From assembly GCA_016704345.1 (NCBI GenBank), contig JADJAH010000016.1, forward strand, positions 193,826 through 257,825: 64,000 bases of DNA, written 5' to 3'. Under the pieces are notes generated by a model. The model saw nothing but the letters and a program-made list of their open reading frames with translations, did not search any database and was not told where the DNA came from. The DNA is from Ignavibacteria bacterium (GTDB lineage Bacteria; Bacteroidota; Ignavibacteria; Tepidaquicellales; Tepidaquicellaceae). Made by a program: the position numbers and the translations under genes. Shown one piece after another: positions 27,026 through 36,200 of this stretch; position 1 is the first letter of the stretch, and each line of letters begins with the position of its first letter.

Positions 27026-30000
27026 TCAGTGTCCTTTCATAATACTATCCTCATCCTCAACATTTGTCAGTTCTTCTTCACCTTTAGAAAATAAAAAAGT
27101 CAGATATGCATTGGCAAGTTTTTCTAACACTGAATTCTGCCTCAGCCGCTGATGAAGATTTTCGAAATCAACTCTATCAAGATCCTGATCCTGATTGAAG
27201 CATGTAAATACAAATGATTCCTTTCCTGTTACCGGATCGACATGTCTTTGCAGGCATTGCGCACAGATCTCTTTCATCATGCACTGCATTGGAGAGTTGA
27301 TGCTTCCGATTCCGGTATGTTCTCCGAACTTATCTTTGAACACAGTGTATCTCGCGGCTTTGACGGCGTTCATCATTCTGTCGCTTCCGATAGTAATGAT
27401 TCGGCTGACCTCTTTGAAATCGCCGATTTTATTACCAAGCGTTCCTTCGGAGTATGCCTTCATTGCTTCAACTATGTTGCCCTTGAACGAAAGGTCCTGA
27501 GCTCTGCGGGGCATTATTATCTCTCCGGTATCATTGCTCCAAATCACCTGATCGGCTCCGGCTTCAACTTCATCCATTTTAAAAACGTCTTTGGAATCTT
27601 TATAGCCTGCAAAATATATAACTTTGTTGTTTCTTCTTCTTAATGCTTCAGCGATCGAAAAGAGAACTGCATTTCCGAGTCCCCCGCCTGCAAGCAATAC
27701 AGTCTGATTCTCGGGAATATGCGTGGGCTCGCCTGTAGGTCCCATCACTACTACTTTCTCGCCTTTTTGTAAGAGCTCGGTGAGTCTTGAAGAAACTCCC
27801 ATCTCAAGAACTATCAGTGACAGCAGCCCTCTTTCAGGATCGGTCCAGGCGCCTGTCATTGCCATTCCTTCCATTGTGAGTTTTGCGCCGTTGATCACAG
27901 GAGCTGTAAGTTCGTAATTCTGAAGACGATAAAATTGTCCGGGTCTGAATTTCTTCGCCGCGTAAGGGGCGTGAACGGTGATCTCAACAATTGTTGGTGT
28001 AAGTCTTTCCACACTGTGAACTGTTGCTGTCAGAGCCTCATCTAAATGCAGTGCAAGCTCGGAGAATTTCTTCTCTCTCTCCGTAACAGAGTCCTGGTCA
28101 TAGTTCTGACTTTTTATCTCATCCGAAAAAAGTCCTGCTACAATATCATAGCCATACTGCGCAGAAGCCATTGCCTTTACAACGTTGCCGGCATAATCGG
28201 GATGATTATCACCGTAATACGAAATGAACTTTCCATTCTTTTCATAAGATGTGAACAGACCGGTTTCATTCTCTTTTGCTTCAACGAGAATATGTTTGCC
28301 TTTTTCATCTTTCACTATCATGTGTTCGCGGAAGAAGTACCCTTTTGTATCAAGCAGGAAAGTTCCGGGATGTTCTCTCTCATAAACAATATTTGGAGAT
28401 GTTCCTGCGGCAACAAGAACAGTCTTTGCCGGCATCGTGATCATCTCTTCAGAATCTTTGTAGCGCGTCCTTCCTGTTTCGGCATCTTTGGTAACTATCT
28501 GTTTCGCGAAGATTAATTCTTTCACGGCTCCCTTCTCATCAGGCACCGCTTCTAAAGGCGAAACGCCTTCGCAAATGTTGATTCCCTGCTTTAATGCTTC
28601 GCGGATCTCTTCGTGATTAAGCCGGTACGCCGGAGAATCAATGAGCAGTTTTCTGTATGCCATCGTGACTCCGCCCCATCCGTTCATTAACGATACAAAA
28701 TCCGGTTCTCTGTTTTCGGAATTTGCGGCATTCATCTCATCCGTTATCTCTCTTGCATGATCAAGAAATGTTTCCATCACGGCTTTCTCCTCTTCATCAA
28801 ACATTGCCCAGAATTTGTCTTCGCCAAATTCCGATACAATATCTTCATACTTCTTCAGAGCTTTGAGAACCTGCACCGGATAGTAAGCAAGAATTTCTGT
28901 TGACGCATCGATCGCAGTAAGTCCGCCGCCAATCACAATCGCGGGAAGCCTTATCTGAAGATTAGCAAAACTATCTTCTTTCGCCGCACCTGTTAACTGC
29001 AGGGCCATCAGAAAGTCCGACGCTTTCCTGATGCCGCGAATCAGATTATTCTTCATACCGATAATTGTCGGCTTGCCGGCGCCGGTTGCCAGAGCAATGT
29101 GATCAAAGCCAAGATCCCAGGCGTCTTCTATGTCCATCGTTCCGCCGAATCTTACTCCGTCGTAAAGCCGGAAATGTTTCCTTCGGGCGATGTTGATGTA
29201 AATGGCTGTAAGAAAATTCTTGTCCCATCTCACAGTGATTCCGTATTCGGATACTCCGCCAAATCCCTGAAGAATTCTCTTATCGAGATCCTCTTCGATC
29301 TCTTCGTAGAAATATTTCACCGGCTCCGGATAATTCACCCAGCCATTGCTGTCTTTAGTACCGGCATATTTCTCGTGTACTTTTTCGATCTTAAGTCCGT
29401 CAATTCCTATTACTCCAAACCCTTCAGTAATGAGATGATGAGTAAGCGTATAACCTGCAGGTCCCATTCCTACAACTAGAATATTCTTTCCGTTGTAAGG
29501 AAGCTCATGTGGAAATTTAATATTAAGAGGATTCCATCTGGTCAACAGAGAATAGATCTCATAACCGTAAGGAAGTTTGAAAGTATCTGTGAGAATGCTT
29601 GTCTCTATCTGAGGAATATTTACGGGCTCCTGATTTTGAAATATGCATGACTTCATACAGTCATTGCAGATCCGATGTCCCGTGCCGGGAAGATTCGGAT
29701 TGTCTATCACAATCAGTGCAAGTGCTGCAAGAGGAAATCCTTCGTTGCTGACAAACTGCATCTCCGAAATCTTTTCATCGAGGGGACATCCGTTCAGCGA
29801 AATACCGAGAGGATTCTTCTTAATGTTTCCCGTCTTATCCTTATATCCTTTTGTGCATGAATCCTTGTCGCGGTCGTGGCAGAACATGCAGTAGTTTGCC
29901 TGTTGTGCAATATGCCTGTCGTCCATTCGCGGATCAGTAAGTTTGAAGCCGCTCCTGTGAACAAGCTTGCCTTCCGGTGCATGCTTCATCCCTTCGGTTT

Positions 30001-30790
30001 CATCCATCTTTACGAGGTGTGAGTAGTCAAGCTTTTCGGGATCAAAGTATGAGATCCAGTTCTCCGTATTCCTGTCAAAATGTTTCTTCGCAAAGAGCCA
30101 CATAAAAAGTTCATCAAGAATCTTTCTTAGTTTTGAAAGTTCACTGTGTTCAACGTTTTCCCCGTCTTCAGACAAGCCCGCAGACTTGATGAGTGCAATT
30201 GTCTTCTCCGTTATAAGCATTGACTCTTCGGGAATCGTAAATCCTTCGGGGGCAAACTTGTCTCCTTCATAAAACCACTTCAGATGCTTCTCTACTTCAA
30301 CGAGTTTAAGCATCATGGATGCTGTATATTTTTCCTCATCCTGTCTGAAGTTCTCCTCATTGAAAAATTCGCCCTTTATCATATCGGCAAAGTCATTCAG
30401 CCTCTGCCAGTTCATATTCTCAAGGTCCTGCTGTTTAAACTTCTTCAGAACTTTCTTTTGTATGATCTCTTTGTTGAAGTCGAGTATGTCCTGTTCATAA
30501 TTCTTCTTATCAACAAATGTTTTCTGATAATCCTGAAGATTGAACAGCTCAACAATGAAATCAGAAAGAACGAGAGATGCATCAATAAGGACTGAAGACA
30601 CATCCTGAGGTGACATGCCTTTCGCTTTTGAAGTTCTGTATTTTACAAATGCGTCAAACTTAGATTTTTCTTTTGATTCGAAATATTTATCGAAATCTTC
30701 TGCAAGCTGTTTGAGTTTGAAACTGTCGAAAAGATCATTGAATCTATAGCCGAAAGCCGGATTCAGAAAGTCAGTATGATTATTATTCAT
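27026..30790 (-). CDS. Fused flavoprotein oxidoreductase: GltD/NfnB-like plus FNR/NfnA-like
   Basis: 1,254 residues. The N-terminal ~290 residues are helical and unrecognised. Cys-rich motifs follow (NYCMFCHDRDKDSC, SLNGCPLD, HRICNDCMKSCIF), which may hold an Fe-S cluster. A GltD-like FAD/NAD(P) module has KNILVVGMGPAGYTLTHHL and PAIVIGGGLTAIDASTEIL. The C-terminal module resembles ferredoxin-NADP reductase/PyrK/NfnA: KFRPGQFYRLQNYE (flavin), VLLAGGGLGNAVLFSIAEAL (nucleotide), and CMMKEICAQC...FTC for a 2Fe-2S cluster. These are normally two subunits (NfnB/SudA and NfnA/SudB). Cytoplasmic; likely transfers electrons between NAD(P)H and ferredoxin or a similar carrier. No partner gene adjoins it. 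Confidence 0.82.
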   Translation of the reverse strand: MNNNHTDFLNPAFGYRFNDLFDSFKLKQLAEDFDKYFESKEKSKFDAFVKYRTSKAKGMSPQDVSSVLIDASLVLSDFIVELFNLQDYQKTFVDKKNYEQDILDFNKEIIQKKVLKKFKQQDLENMNWQRLNDFADMIKGEFFNEENFRQDEEKYTASMMLKLVEVEKHLKWFYEGDKFAPEGFTIPEESMLITEKTIALIKSAGLSEDGENVEHSELSKLRKILDELFMWLFAKKHFDRNTENWISYFDPEKLDYSHLVKMDETEGMKHAPEGKLVHRSGFKLTDPRMDDRHIAQQANYCMFCHDRDKDSCTKGYKDKTGNIKKNPLGISLNGCPLDEKISEMQFVSNEGFPLAALALIVIDNPNLPGTGHRICNDCMKSCIFQNQEPVNIPQIETSILTDTFKLPYGYEIYSLLTRWNPLNIKFPHELPYNGKNILVVGMGPAGYTLTHHLITEGFGVIGIDGLKIEKVHEKYAGTKDSNGWVNYPEPVKYFYEEIEEDLDKRILQGFGGVSEYGITVRWDKNFLTAIYINIARRKHFRLYDGVRFGGTMDIEDAWDLGFDHIALATGAGKPTIIGMKNNLIRGIRKASDFLMALQLTGAAKEDSFANLQIRLPAIVIGGGLTAIDASTEILAYYPVQVLKALKKYEDIVSEFGEDKFWAMFDEEEKAVMETFLDHAREITDEMNAANSENREPDFVSLMNGWGGVTMAYRKLLIDSPAYRLNHEEIREALKQGINICEGVSPLEAVPDEKGAVKELIFAKQIVTKDAETGRTRYKDSEEMITMPAKTVLVAAGTSPNIVYEREHPGTFLLDTKGYFFREHMIVKDEKGKHILVEAKENETGLFTSYEKNGKFISYYGDNHPDYAGNVVKAMASAQYGYDIVAGLFSDEIKSQNYDQDSVTEREKKFSELALHLDEALTATVHSVERLTPTIVEITVHAPYAAKKFRPGQFYRLQNYELTAPVINGAKLTMEGMAMTGAWTDPERGLLSLIVLEMGVSSRLTELLQKGEKVVVMGPTGEPTHIPENQTVLLAGGGLGNAVLFSIAEALRRRNNKVIYFAGYKDSKDVFKMDEVEAGADQVIWSNDTGEIIMPRRAQDLSFKGNIVEAMKAYSEGTLGNKIGDFKEVSRIITIGSDRMMNAVKAARYTVFKDKFGEHTGIGSINSPMQCMMKEICAQCLQRHVDPVTGKESFVFTCFNQDQDLDRVDFENLHQRLRQNSVLEKLANAYLTFLFSKGEEELTNVEDEDSIMKGH

Positions 30791-31059
30791 TTTAAAATAT
30801 TAGTGGGGCAATTTACCTTAATTCTGATTCTATTGAAATGCACAGAATGAGTAACATGCAATTTTACACTATTATTAATGTAAGTTGTATAAGTGAGGTT
30901 AATGTATTCATAATCTCTTCAAAACCAGATCACATGGATTGGCAGATGAATAAACCCTAAGCTTATTGAATCTGGAATTAATACGATTCCGTGTCATCAA
31001 CGAATTCAAATGTATTGCTAATAATTCTCAATGTGAATAGCTTTGAGAAATTTCAATAC

Positions 31060-31521
31060 ATGAAAGATCACTTTATAGACCTTCAACTCTATAATCAATG
31101 GGCGAATGGAGTCGTAGCCGATTCGCTTGAGAAGAATGACGTGCCTGAAAAGGCAACAGATCTTATGTCACACATCATCAATGCAAACATACTCTGGCTT
31201 GACCGGCTCGAGGGAAGAGATTCGGGTGTGGAAGTGTGGAAGAGCTACGACAATGGTCAATTAAAGGAATTGCTGAAAAGATCTGATTATGCGTTGATGA
31301 ATTTTGTAAACAACTTCGATGAGTCAAAATTCTCTGACAAGATCGATTATATGAATTCCAAAGGAGAAAAGTTTTCATCCGGTATCAGTGAAATTCTTAT
31401 ACATCTGAATATTCATGCAGCGTATCACAGAGGACAGATCATTTCATTAATGAAAGACAAAGTGTCTCCTCTTCCTAACACAGACTACATCCATTATGCA
31501 CGTAAAATAAAATCAATATGA
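31060..31521 (+). CDS. DinB-family putative metal-binding protein
   Basis: 153 residues from the ATG at 31060, where the family homology begins (DHFIDLQLYNQWANGVVADS); a longer frame begins at 30991. The DinB four-helix bundle has conserved His positions in LMSHIINANILWLDRL and LIHLNIHAAYHRGQI. Family members bind a divalent metal; the role here is unknown. Its stop overlaps the adenine deaminase start (ATGA), so the two are co-translated. Confidence 0.88.
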   Translation: MKDHFIDLQLYNQWANGVVADSLEKNDVPEKATDLMSHIINANILWLDRLEGRDSGVEVWKSYDNGQLKELLKRSDYALMNFVNNFDESKFSDKIDYMNSKGEKFSSGISEILIHLNIHAAYHRGQIISLMKDKVSPLPNTDYIHYARKIKSI

Positions 31522-33140
31522 AGATAAAAGGAAATCTGGTTGATGTTCACAAGCGCGAGATCTATCCGGCGGAGATTACAATAGAGAACGGGAAAATTTC
31601 GCGGATAGATAAGTCGGATGAATCTTTTGACAACTATATAATGCCGGGTTTCATTGACTCGCACGTACACGTCGAAAGTTCTATGCTGATCCCGTCAGAG
31701 TTTGCGCGCATTGCTGCCACTCACGGAACCGTTGCTACGATTTCCGATCCGCATGAAATAGGAAACGTTCTCGGAATTGAAGGCATTCGCTACATGATCA
31801 ACAACGGTAAGAAGACGCCGTTCAAGTTTTTCTTTGGTGCATCTTCGTGCGTACCGGCAACAACTTTCGAAACTGCCGGCGCAGTCATTGATTCAAAAGG
31901 AATCCGTGAACTGTTTGAGAAAGACGGACTCATCTATCTCAGTGAAATGATGAACTACCCGGGTGTACTTTTTAATGATCCGGAAGTATTGGAAAAGATC
32001 AGGATCGCACATGAACTCGGCAAGCCGGTTGACGGCCATGCTCCGGGTCTTCGGGGTGAAGAAGCAAAGAAATATATAGATGCCGGCATCTCGACTGATC
32101 ACGAATGCTTCACGCTTGATGAAGCGCTTGAGAAGATCAAATACGGAATGAAGATTTTGATCCGCGAAGGATCTGCGGCAAAGAACTATGCAGCTCTTCA
32201 TCCTCTCATCGGCAAGCATCCTGAAATGGTAATGTTCTGCAGTGATGATAAACATCCGAATGATCTTGTTGCCGGGCAGATAGACAAAGTTGTTGCAAGA
32301 TCAATTGAGCTCGGTTATGATCTCTATGATGTATTGCGATGCGCGAGCGTGAATCCTGTTGAGCATTACAAGTGTAATGTCGGTCTGCTTCGCGAAGGAG
32401 ATGCGGCAGATTTTATTGTTGTCGCTGATCTGATTGGCTTCAAAGTGCTGAAGACATTTATAGACGGAGAGCTTGTTGCAGAGAATGGAACACCGATGAT
32501 ACCGAGGGTTGACGAAGTGATTGTAAACAACTTTAACCTGTCCCACAAAACTCCGGAAGATTTCCGCATCAAAGCATCGGGCAAGAACAGCATACGAGTC
32601 ATTGAGGCGCTTGACGGACAACTCATAACTAATGAGCTTAATTTTCCTGTGAAGATAATTGACGGATACATTGAGTCAGATACAGACAATGACATTTTGA
32701 AGCTTGCTGTTGTAGAGAGATATACAGGCGGAAGACCGGCAATTGGATTCATAAAAAATTTCGGACTAAAGAAAGGGGCTCTCGCTTCATGTGTTGCTCA
32801 TGACTCTCACAATGTTATTGCAGTAGGAGTTACCGATGAAGATATCTGCAAAGCTGTGAATGCACTAGCTGACAACAAGGGCGGAATCTGCGTTGTTTCA
32901 GACGGAAGAGTTGAAGTCCTTCCGTTGCCTGTTGCAGGTATAATGACTAACGAAGACGGATACCTTGTCGCGGAAAAGTACACAGCTATTGACAGGCTTG
33001 CAAAAGATCTCGGCTCAACACTCGGTGCCCCATTCATGACGCTGTCTTTTATGGCATTGCTTGTGATTCCTCAACTAAAGCTGAGCGACAAAGGATTGTT
33101 TGACGGAAAGAAGTTTGAGTTTGTGGGTTTGGAGGTGTAG
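31518..33140 (+). CDS. ade: Adenine deaminase
   Basis: 540 residues, amidohydrolase fold. The metal-binding SHVHVESSM follows the MPGFID start motif, then ATISDPHEIGNVLGIEGIRY and VDGHAPGL. The C-terminal domain has ASCVAHDSHNVIAVGVTDED, a signature of the bacterial Ade family. It converts adenine to hypoxanthine and ammonia in the cytoplasm. Hypoxanthine is a substrate of the xanthine dehydrogenase encoded 8 kb downstream. Full length for the family. Confidence 0.96.
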   Translation: MKIKGNLVDVHKREIYPAEITIENGKISRIDKSDESFDNYIMPGFIDSHVHVESSMLIPSEFARIAATHGTVATISDPHEIGNVLGIEGIRYMINNGKKTPFKFFFGASSCVPATTFETAGAVIDSKGIRELFEKDGLIYLSEMMNYPGVLFNDPEVLEKIRIAHELGKPVDGHAPGLRGEEAKKYIDAGISTDHECFTLDEALEKIKYGMKILIREGSAAKNYAALHPLIGKHPEMVMFCSDDKHPNDLVAGQIDKVVARSIELGYDLYDVLRCASVNPVEHYKCNVGLLREGDAADFIVVADLIGFKVLKTFIDGELVAENGTPMIPRVDEVIVNNFNLSHKTPEDFRIKASGKNSIRVIEALDGQLITNELNFPVKIIDGYIESDTDNDILKLAVVERYTGGRPAIGFIKNFGLKKGALASCVAHDSHNVIAVGVTDEDICKAVNALADNKGGICVVSDGRVEVLPLPVAGIMTNEDGYLVAEKYTAIDRLAKDLGSTLGAPFMTLSFMALLVIPQLKLSDKGLFDGKKFEFVGLEV

Positions 33141-33308
33141 ATGGGTGTTTGCCCTCCCGCATCCCTCATCTTTATAAGTAGTTGTCTCAAGACCCGGTAA
33201 CTCAAATTTTGAGTTTTTTACGCGATTCCCCTATTTCCAGGCATTTTATAGCTCTGATTACCCGGTATTTAGTGAACAAAAGTTCAATTTCAACTTTTCA
33301 AGATGCGT

Positions 33309-33938
33309 CCGGAGTATTTCCGGAAGCAGTCTGTGTATTTCCGGAAGCAGGCTGTGTATTTCAAGATGCGGTCTGAGTATTTCCGGAAGCGGCCGGTGTA
33401 TTTCGAGATGCATCCGGAGTATTTCCAGAAGCAGTCTGAGTATTTCCAGAAGCAGCCGGAGTATTTCAAGATGCGGTCTGAGTTCTCTGGAACAGCGCCG
33501 GAGTATTTCCAGAAGCAGTCTGAGTATTTCCAGATGCAGCCGGAGTATTTCCAGATGCGGTCTGAGTATTTCCGGAAGCCGCCAGTGAATTTTTGTTCAG
33601 TGACTGAGTACTTCCGGAAGCAGGCTGAGTTCTTCAGATTGCGGGCAGAGTATGAAAGTTGACAGGCAGAGTTTTTAAGTTCTTAAGCCGAGACCTTTGA
33701 GATGAAGACAGAACTCTTAAAGACAAATCCGGAGTGCTTGAAACCACAGGTACACTTCTTCCGGAGTGAGACGGGTTTCTTCGAATGATGAACTCATTAC
33801 ATGCAGACACAGCCTGAGTACTTCAATACGTGAGCCGGACATTTCGGATAAAGTTCAGAGATCATAAAGTTAAAGTCAGCTTTCATTAAGAGCAAAACGG
33901 AAGTCTTCAGATCTGTGTCAGGGATTTTTTGGGGGGGT
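33309..33938. repeat. Degenerating 21-bp tandem repeat array (about 30 units)
   Basis: The consensus unit is close to CCGGAGTATTTCCGGAAGCAG. The first ~16 units (33309-33644) are well conserved, with CCGGAG/TCTGAG beginnings alternating. From there the 21-bp spacing is kept but the units decay steadily to about 33938. Because 21 is a multiple of 3, a 119-codon frame (33303-33662) with a PEYFQKQ-type heptad appears, but it has no leader or stable domain and is probably not a gene. Confidence 0.85.
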
Positions 33939-34066
33939 TGCCTAAAATGAATTGCTCAATGCATTGCAGCAGGCGGGGGTGAATGTTAATGGTTATTGAA
34001 TTTGAAATTACTAAATTTTCAATGAGTTGATTATGAAAAAATGATTAGTTGAGTAAACAAGTTAAT

Positions 34067-34475
34067 ATGAAGAACAGAACATCTGATGCGGACCTTTTCA
34101 AAGGTGCAAAGAGGAAGCACTTTGAATTAGCCCGGAAATTGAAAGAACCAAACAGCTGCTGAAGAGTTGCTTTGGAACGAGCTTCGAAGAAAAAAGATGG
34201 AAGGACTTAAATTTAGAAGACAACATCATATTGCCAGATTCTCAGTCGACTTTTACTGCCATGAAAAAGCATTGGTAATAGAAGTAAACGGAGAATACCA
34301 CAATGACTTAGAAGCACAAATCAAAGACAAAAAGAGAACCGAGGCTTTGGAGTCTCTTGAACTAAATGTAATTAGGTTTACAAATGAAGAAGTGATTTGT
34401 GATATGGCAAAAGTATTGAAAGTAATATCTGAATATGTGAAGAGAAGCACAAATGAGAAAGATGATGGAAGTTGA
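34067..34475 (+). pseudogene. DUF559 endonuclease-like protein, frameshifted
   Basis: The 3' part encodes LLWNELRRKKMEGLKFRRQH, ARFSVDFYCHEKALVIEVNG and RTEALESLELNVIRFTNEEV, the DUF559 domain (Vsr-like PD-(D/E)xK fold, with DF...IEVNG as the likely active site). The expected N terminus is in another frame from the ATG at 34067 and stops at 34162; a one-base change near 34150 would rejoin them (AAEELLWNEL). Either a real pseudogene or a sequencing error. Confidence 0.75.
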
Positions 34476-34494
34476 GAATTTGTATATGCTAACC

Positions 34495-34580
34495 TCACCC
34501 TCCCCAGCCCCGCCTGCTAGAATACATTTCAAAATTCATTGGCAAGTGGGCAGGCAGGCCTCCCCTGAAGGGGAGGGAGT
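34495..34580. repeat. REP-like palindrome
   Basis: CCCCGCCTGC ... GTGGGCAGGCAGGCC with a middle part matching the reverse complement of the repeat at 23755-23815, followed by a CTCCCCTGAAGGGGAG palindrome. Confidence 0.6.
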
Positions 34581-34669
34581 TATCACATTATTAAAAGTAT
34601 CGTATAGAAACCGATCATTCGAATGCTAACAGATTTAAAATATATTTTTCAGCTGGGAGGGGGTGAATA

Positions 34670-34882
34670 ATGACAAAAATAATTGTGCAAATTTGCGGAC
34701 AGTACATTCCGCCGGAGTCCCGAAAAGCACTGAGACTCCAGCGGTGGCGAGGAAGTTCAACTATTTTTGTCCGCGCAGTGTCTTCCGGCGATATTACAGT
34801 AGACGCTGCGAGAGAGTTGAAAGAGTTGTTGCACTTCAATTACCTTTCACATTTTTTTTATCAATATAGAAGGATAACTTAA
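34670..34882 (+). CDS. Small hypothetical protein
   Basis: 70 codons starting at an ATG with a strong GGAGGGGG stretch 7 nt upstream, although that G-run is part of a dispersed repeat. Contains GQYIPPESRKALRLQRWRGS and ARELKELLHFNYLSHFF. No family recognised; it may be a fragment of a larger lost gene. It ends about 50 nt before the AI-2E transporter gene. Confidence 0.3.
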   Translation: MTKIIVQICGQYIPPESRKALRLQRWRGSSTIFVRAVSSGDITVDAARELKELLHFNYLSHFFYQYRRIT

Positions 34883-34930
34883 TCATGATTTCTTCTTTAG
34901 AAACTCTGCCTTAACTAAAATCAAAACTCC

Positions 34931-35998
34931 ATGTCCCAGATTAATAAGTCAGTTTCAGCAAATTCAATTTATGACACATCAATCCGACTGATTCTGATAT
35001 TAGCAATCATTGTCTGGTGCCTGATGATCATGTTTCCGTTTGTCAACATAATATTATGGAGCTTTATACTGGCAATTGCATTGCATTCTCTTCACAGCAG
35101 ACTTGCAAAGAGATTAGGTGAGAGACCCAAGCTGGCCTCTTTTATAATAGTTCTTTCCCTGCTGCTTGTATTTATCATTCCCACCTGGTTGTTGGTTTCT
35201 TCTCTGATAGAGGAAATTAGAGAACTCAAAGTAAGCTATGACAGCGGTACACTCAGATTTCCGCCTCCCGATGAAAGAGTTAAATCATTACCTGTCATCG
35301 GAGAACAAGTATTTAATACATGGCAATCTGCCTCGGTTAATCTGGAAAATACGATCCTCAAACATAAAGATCAGCTCATAGAAATTGGCAAGAAATTAGC
35401 AGATGGAATTGTAAGTGCAGCGGGAGGTGTGGTTCAGATCGTCGTGTCTCTATTAATTGCCGGAGTACTTTTGGCTATTGGAGGAGTTAGTGAAGCGGTA
35501 AGAAAATTTCTCAGAAAGTTGGCGGGAGACAGCGGCGACGATTTTGGAGATATTACAGTGCAGACAATTCGCAGTGTGGCCAACGGCGTTATCGGAGAAG
35601 CTTTCATCATTGCTCTGATGAACGGAATATTATTTTTACTCGCGGGGGTTCCATATGCCGGATTGTGGGCTTTGATTGTCTTTGTTTTAGCTGTGCTTCA
35701 GATGCCTGTGTTTTTTGTAACGGTGCCTGTAATGATTTACTTTTTTGCAGAGAAGGAAACAGTGAGTGCAATATTATGGACAATATCACTGTTGCTGGTC
35801 AGCTTTTCAGACAACATTCTCACACCGCTTATGCTGGGAAAGAATGCACCGGTACCAATGATAGTTATTTTCATGGGCGTTATTGGCGGCGTGATGTTGT
35901 CGGGATTCGTTGGTCTTTTTACCGGAGCTATCGTAATGTCGCTCGGTTACAAGATGCTAACTGGATGGGTGAATTCGAATGATTCGGAGACTCAGTAA
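34931..35998 (+). CDS. AI-2E family transporter (PerM/UPF0118)
   Basis: 355 residues with about eight membrane helices, in the order of the AI-2E/PerM family: two N-terminal helices, a third hydrophobic segment (FIIVLSLLLVFIIPTWLLVS), a soluble loop, then the conserved C-terminal block (VIGEAFIIALMNGILFLLAG, FSDNILTPLMLGKNAPVPMI, IFMGVIGGVMLSGFVGLFTG). Family members export small molecules or sodium; the substrate is not predictable. No operon partner. Confidence 0.9.
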   Translation: MSQINKSVSANSIYDTSIRLILILAIIVWCLMIMFPFVNIILWSFILAIALHSLHSRLAKRLGERPKLASFIIVLSLLLVFIIPTWLLVSSLIEEIRELKVSYDSGTLRFPPPDERVKSLPVIGEQVFNTWQSASVNLENTILKHKDQLIEIGKKLADGIVSAAGGVVQIVVSLLIAGVLLAIGGVSEAVRKFLRKLAGDSGDDFGDITVQTIRSVANGVIGEAFIIALMNGILFLLAGVPYAGLWALIVFVLAVLQMPVFFVTVPVMIYFFAEKETVSAILWTISLLLVSFSDNILTPLMLGKNAPVPMIVIFMGVIGGVMLSGFVGLFTGAIVMSLGYKMLTGWVNSNDSETQ

Positions 35999-36024
35999 GT
36001 ATATTTTCATTCGTTTCCGAATGC

Positions 36025-36050
36025 TGCCCGCAGGTTTGAATCTTCGGGCA
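36025..36050 (+). terminator. Possible terminator after the AI-2E transporter gene
   Basis: TGCCCG (36025-36030) pairs with CGGGCA (36045-36050). The stem is only 6 bp and no T run follows directly. Confidence 0.3.
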
Positions 36051-36200
36051 CAAAATGTTATTTTGAAGAGGCCCGTATTCTGTTGTCGAACAAATGAAAT
36101 TGCTTACGACTAATAATTTATTCCCTAACTATTTTTAACCGGCGTGAAAACACTCATGGCAAAAAGTAATTTTTTTTGCAACTGTAAATCATACCAAAAT

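Noticed and set aside
33303..33662. 119-codon heptad-repeat protein
   Set aside because: It follows from the 21-bp repeat length. The same periodicity continues past its stop in decayed form, and there is no leader, ribosome site or partner gene.
33929..33936. Second poly-G run
   Set aside because: Non-coding, so it cannot act as a translational phase switch.
33309..33938. CRISPR array
   Set aside because: Units are contiguous 21-bp repeats without unique spacers, and no cas gene is present.
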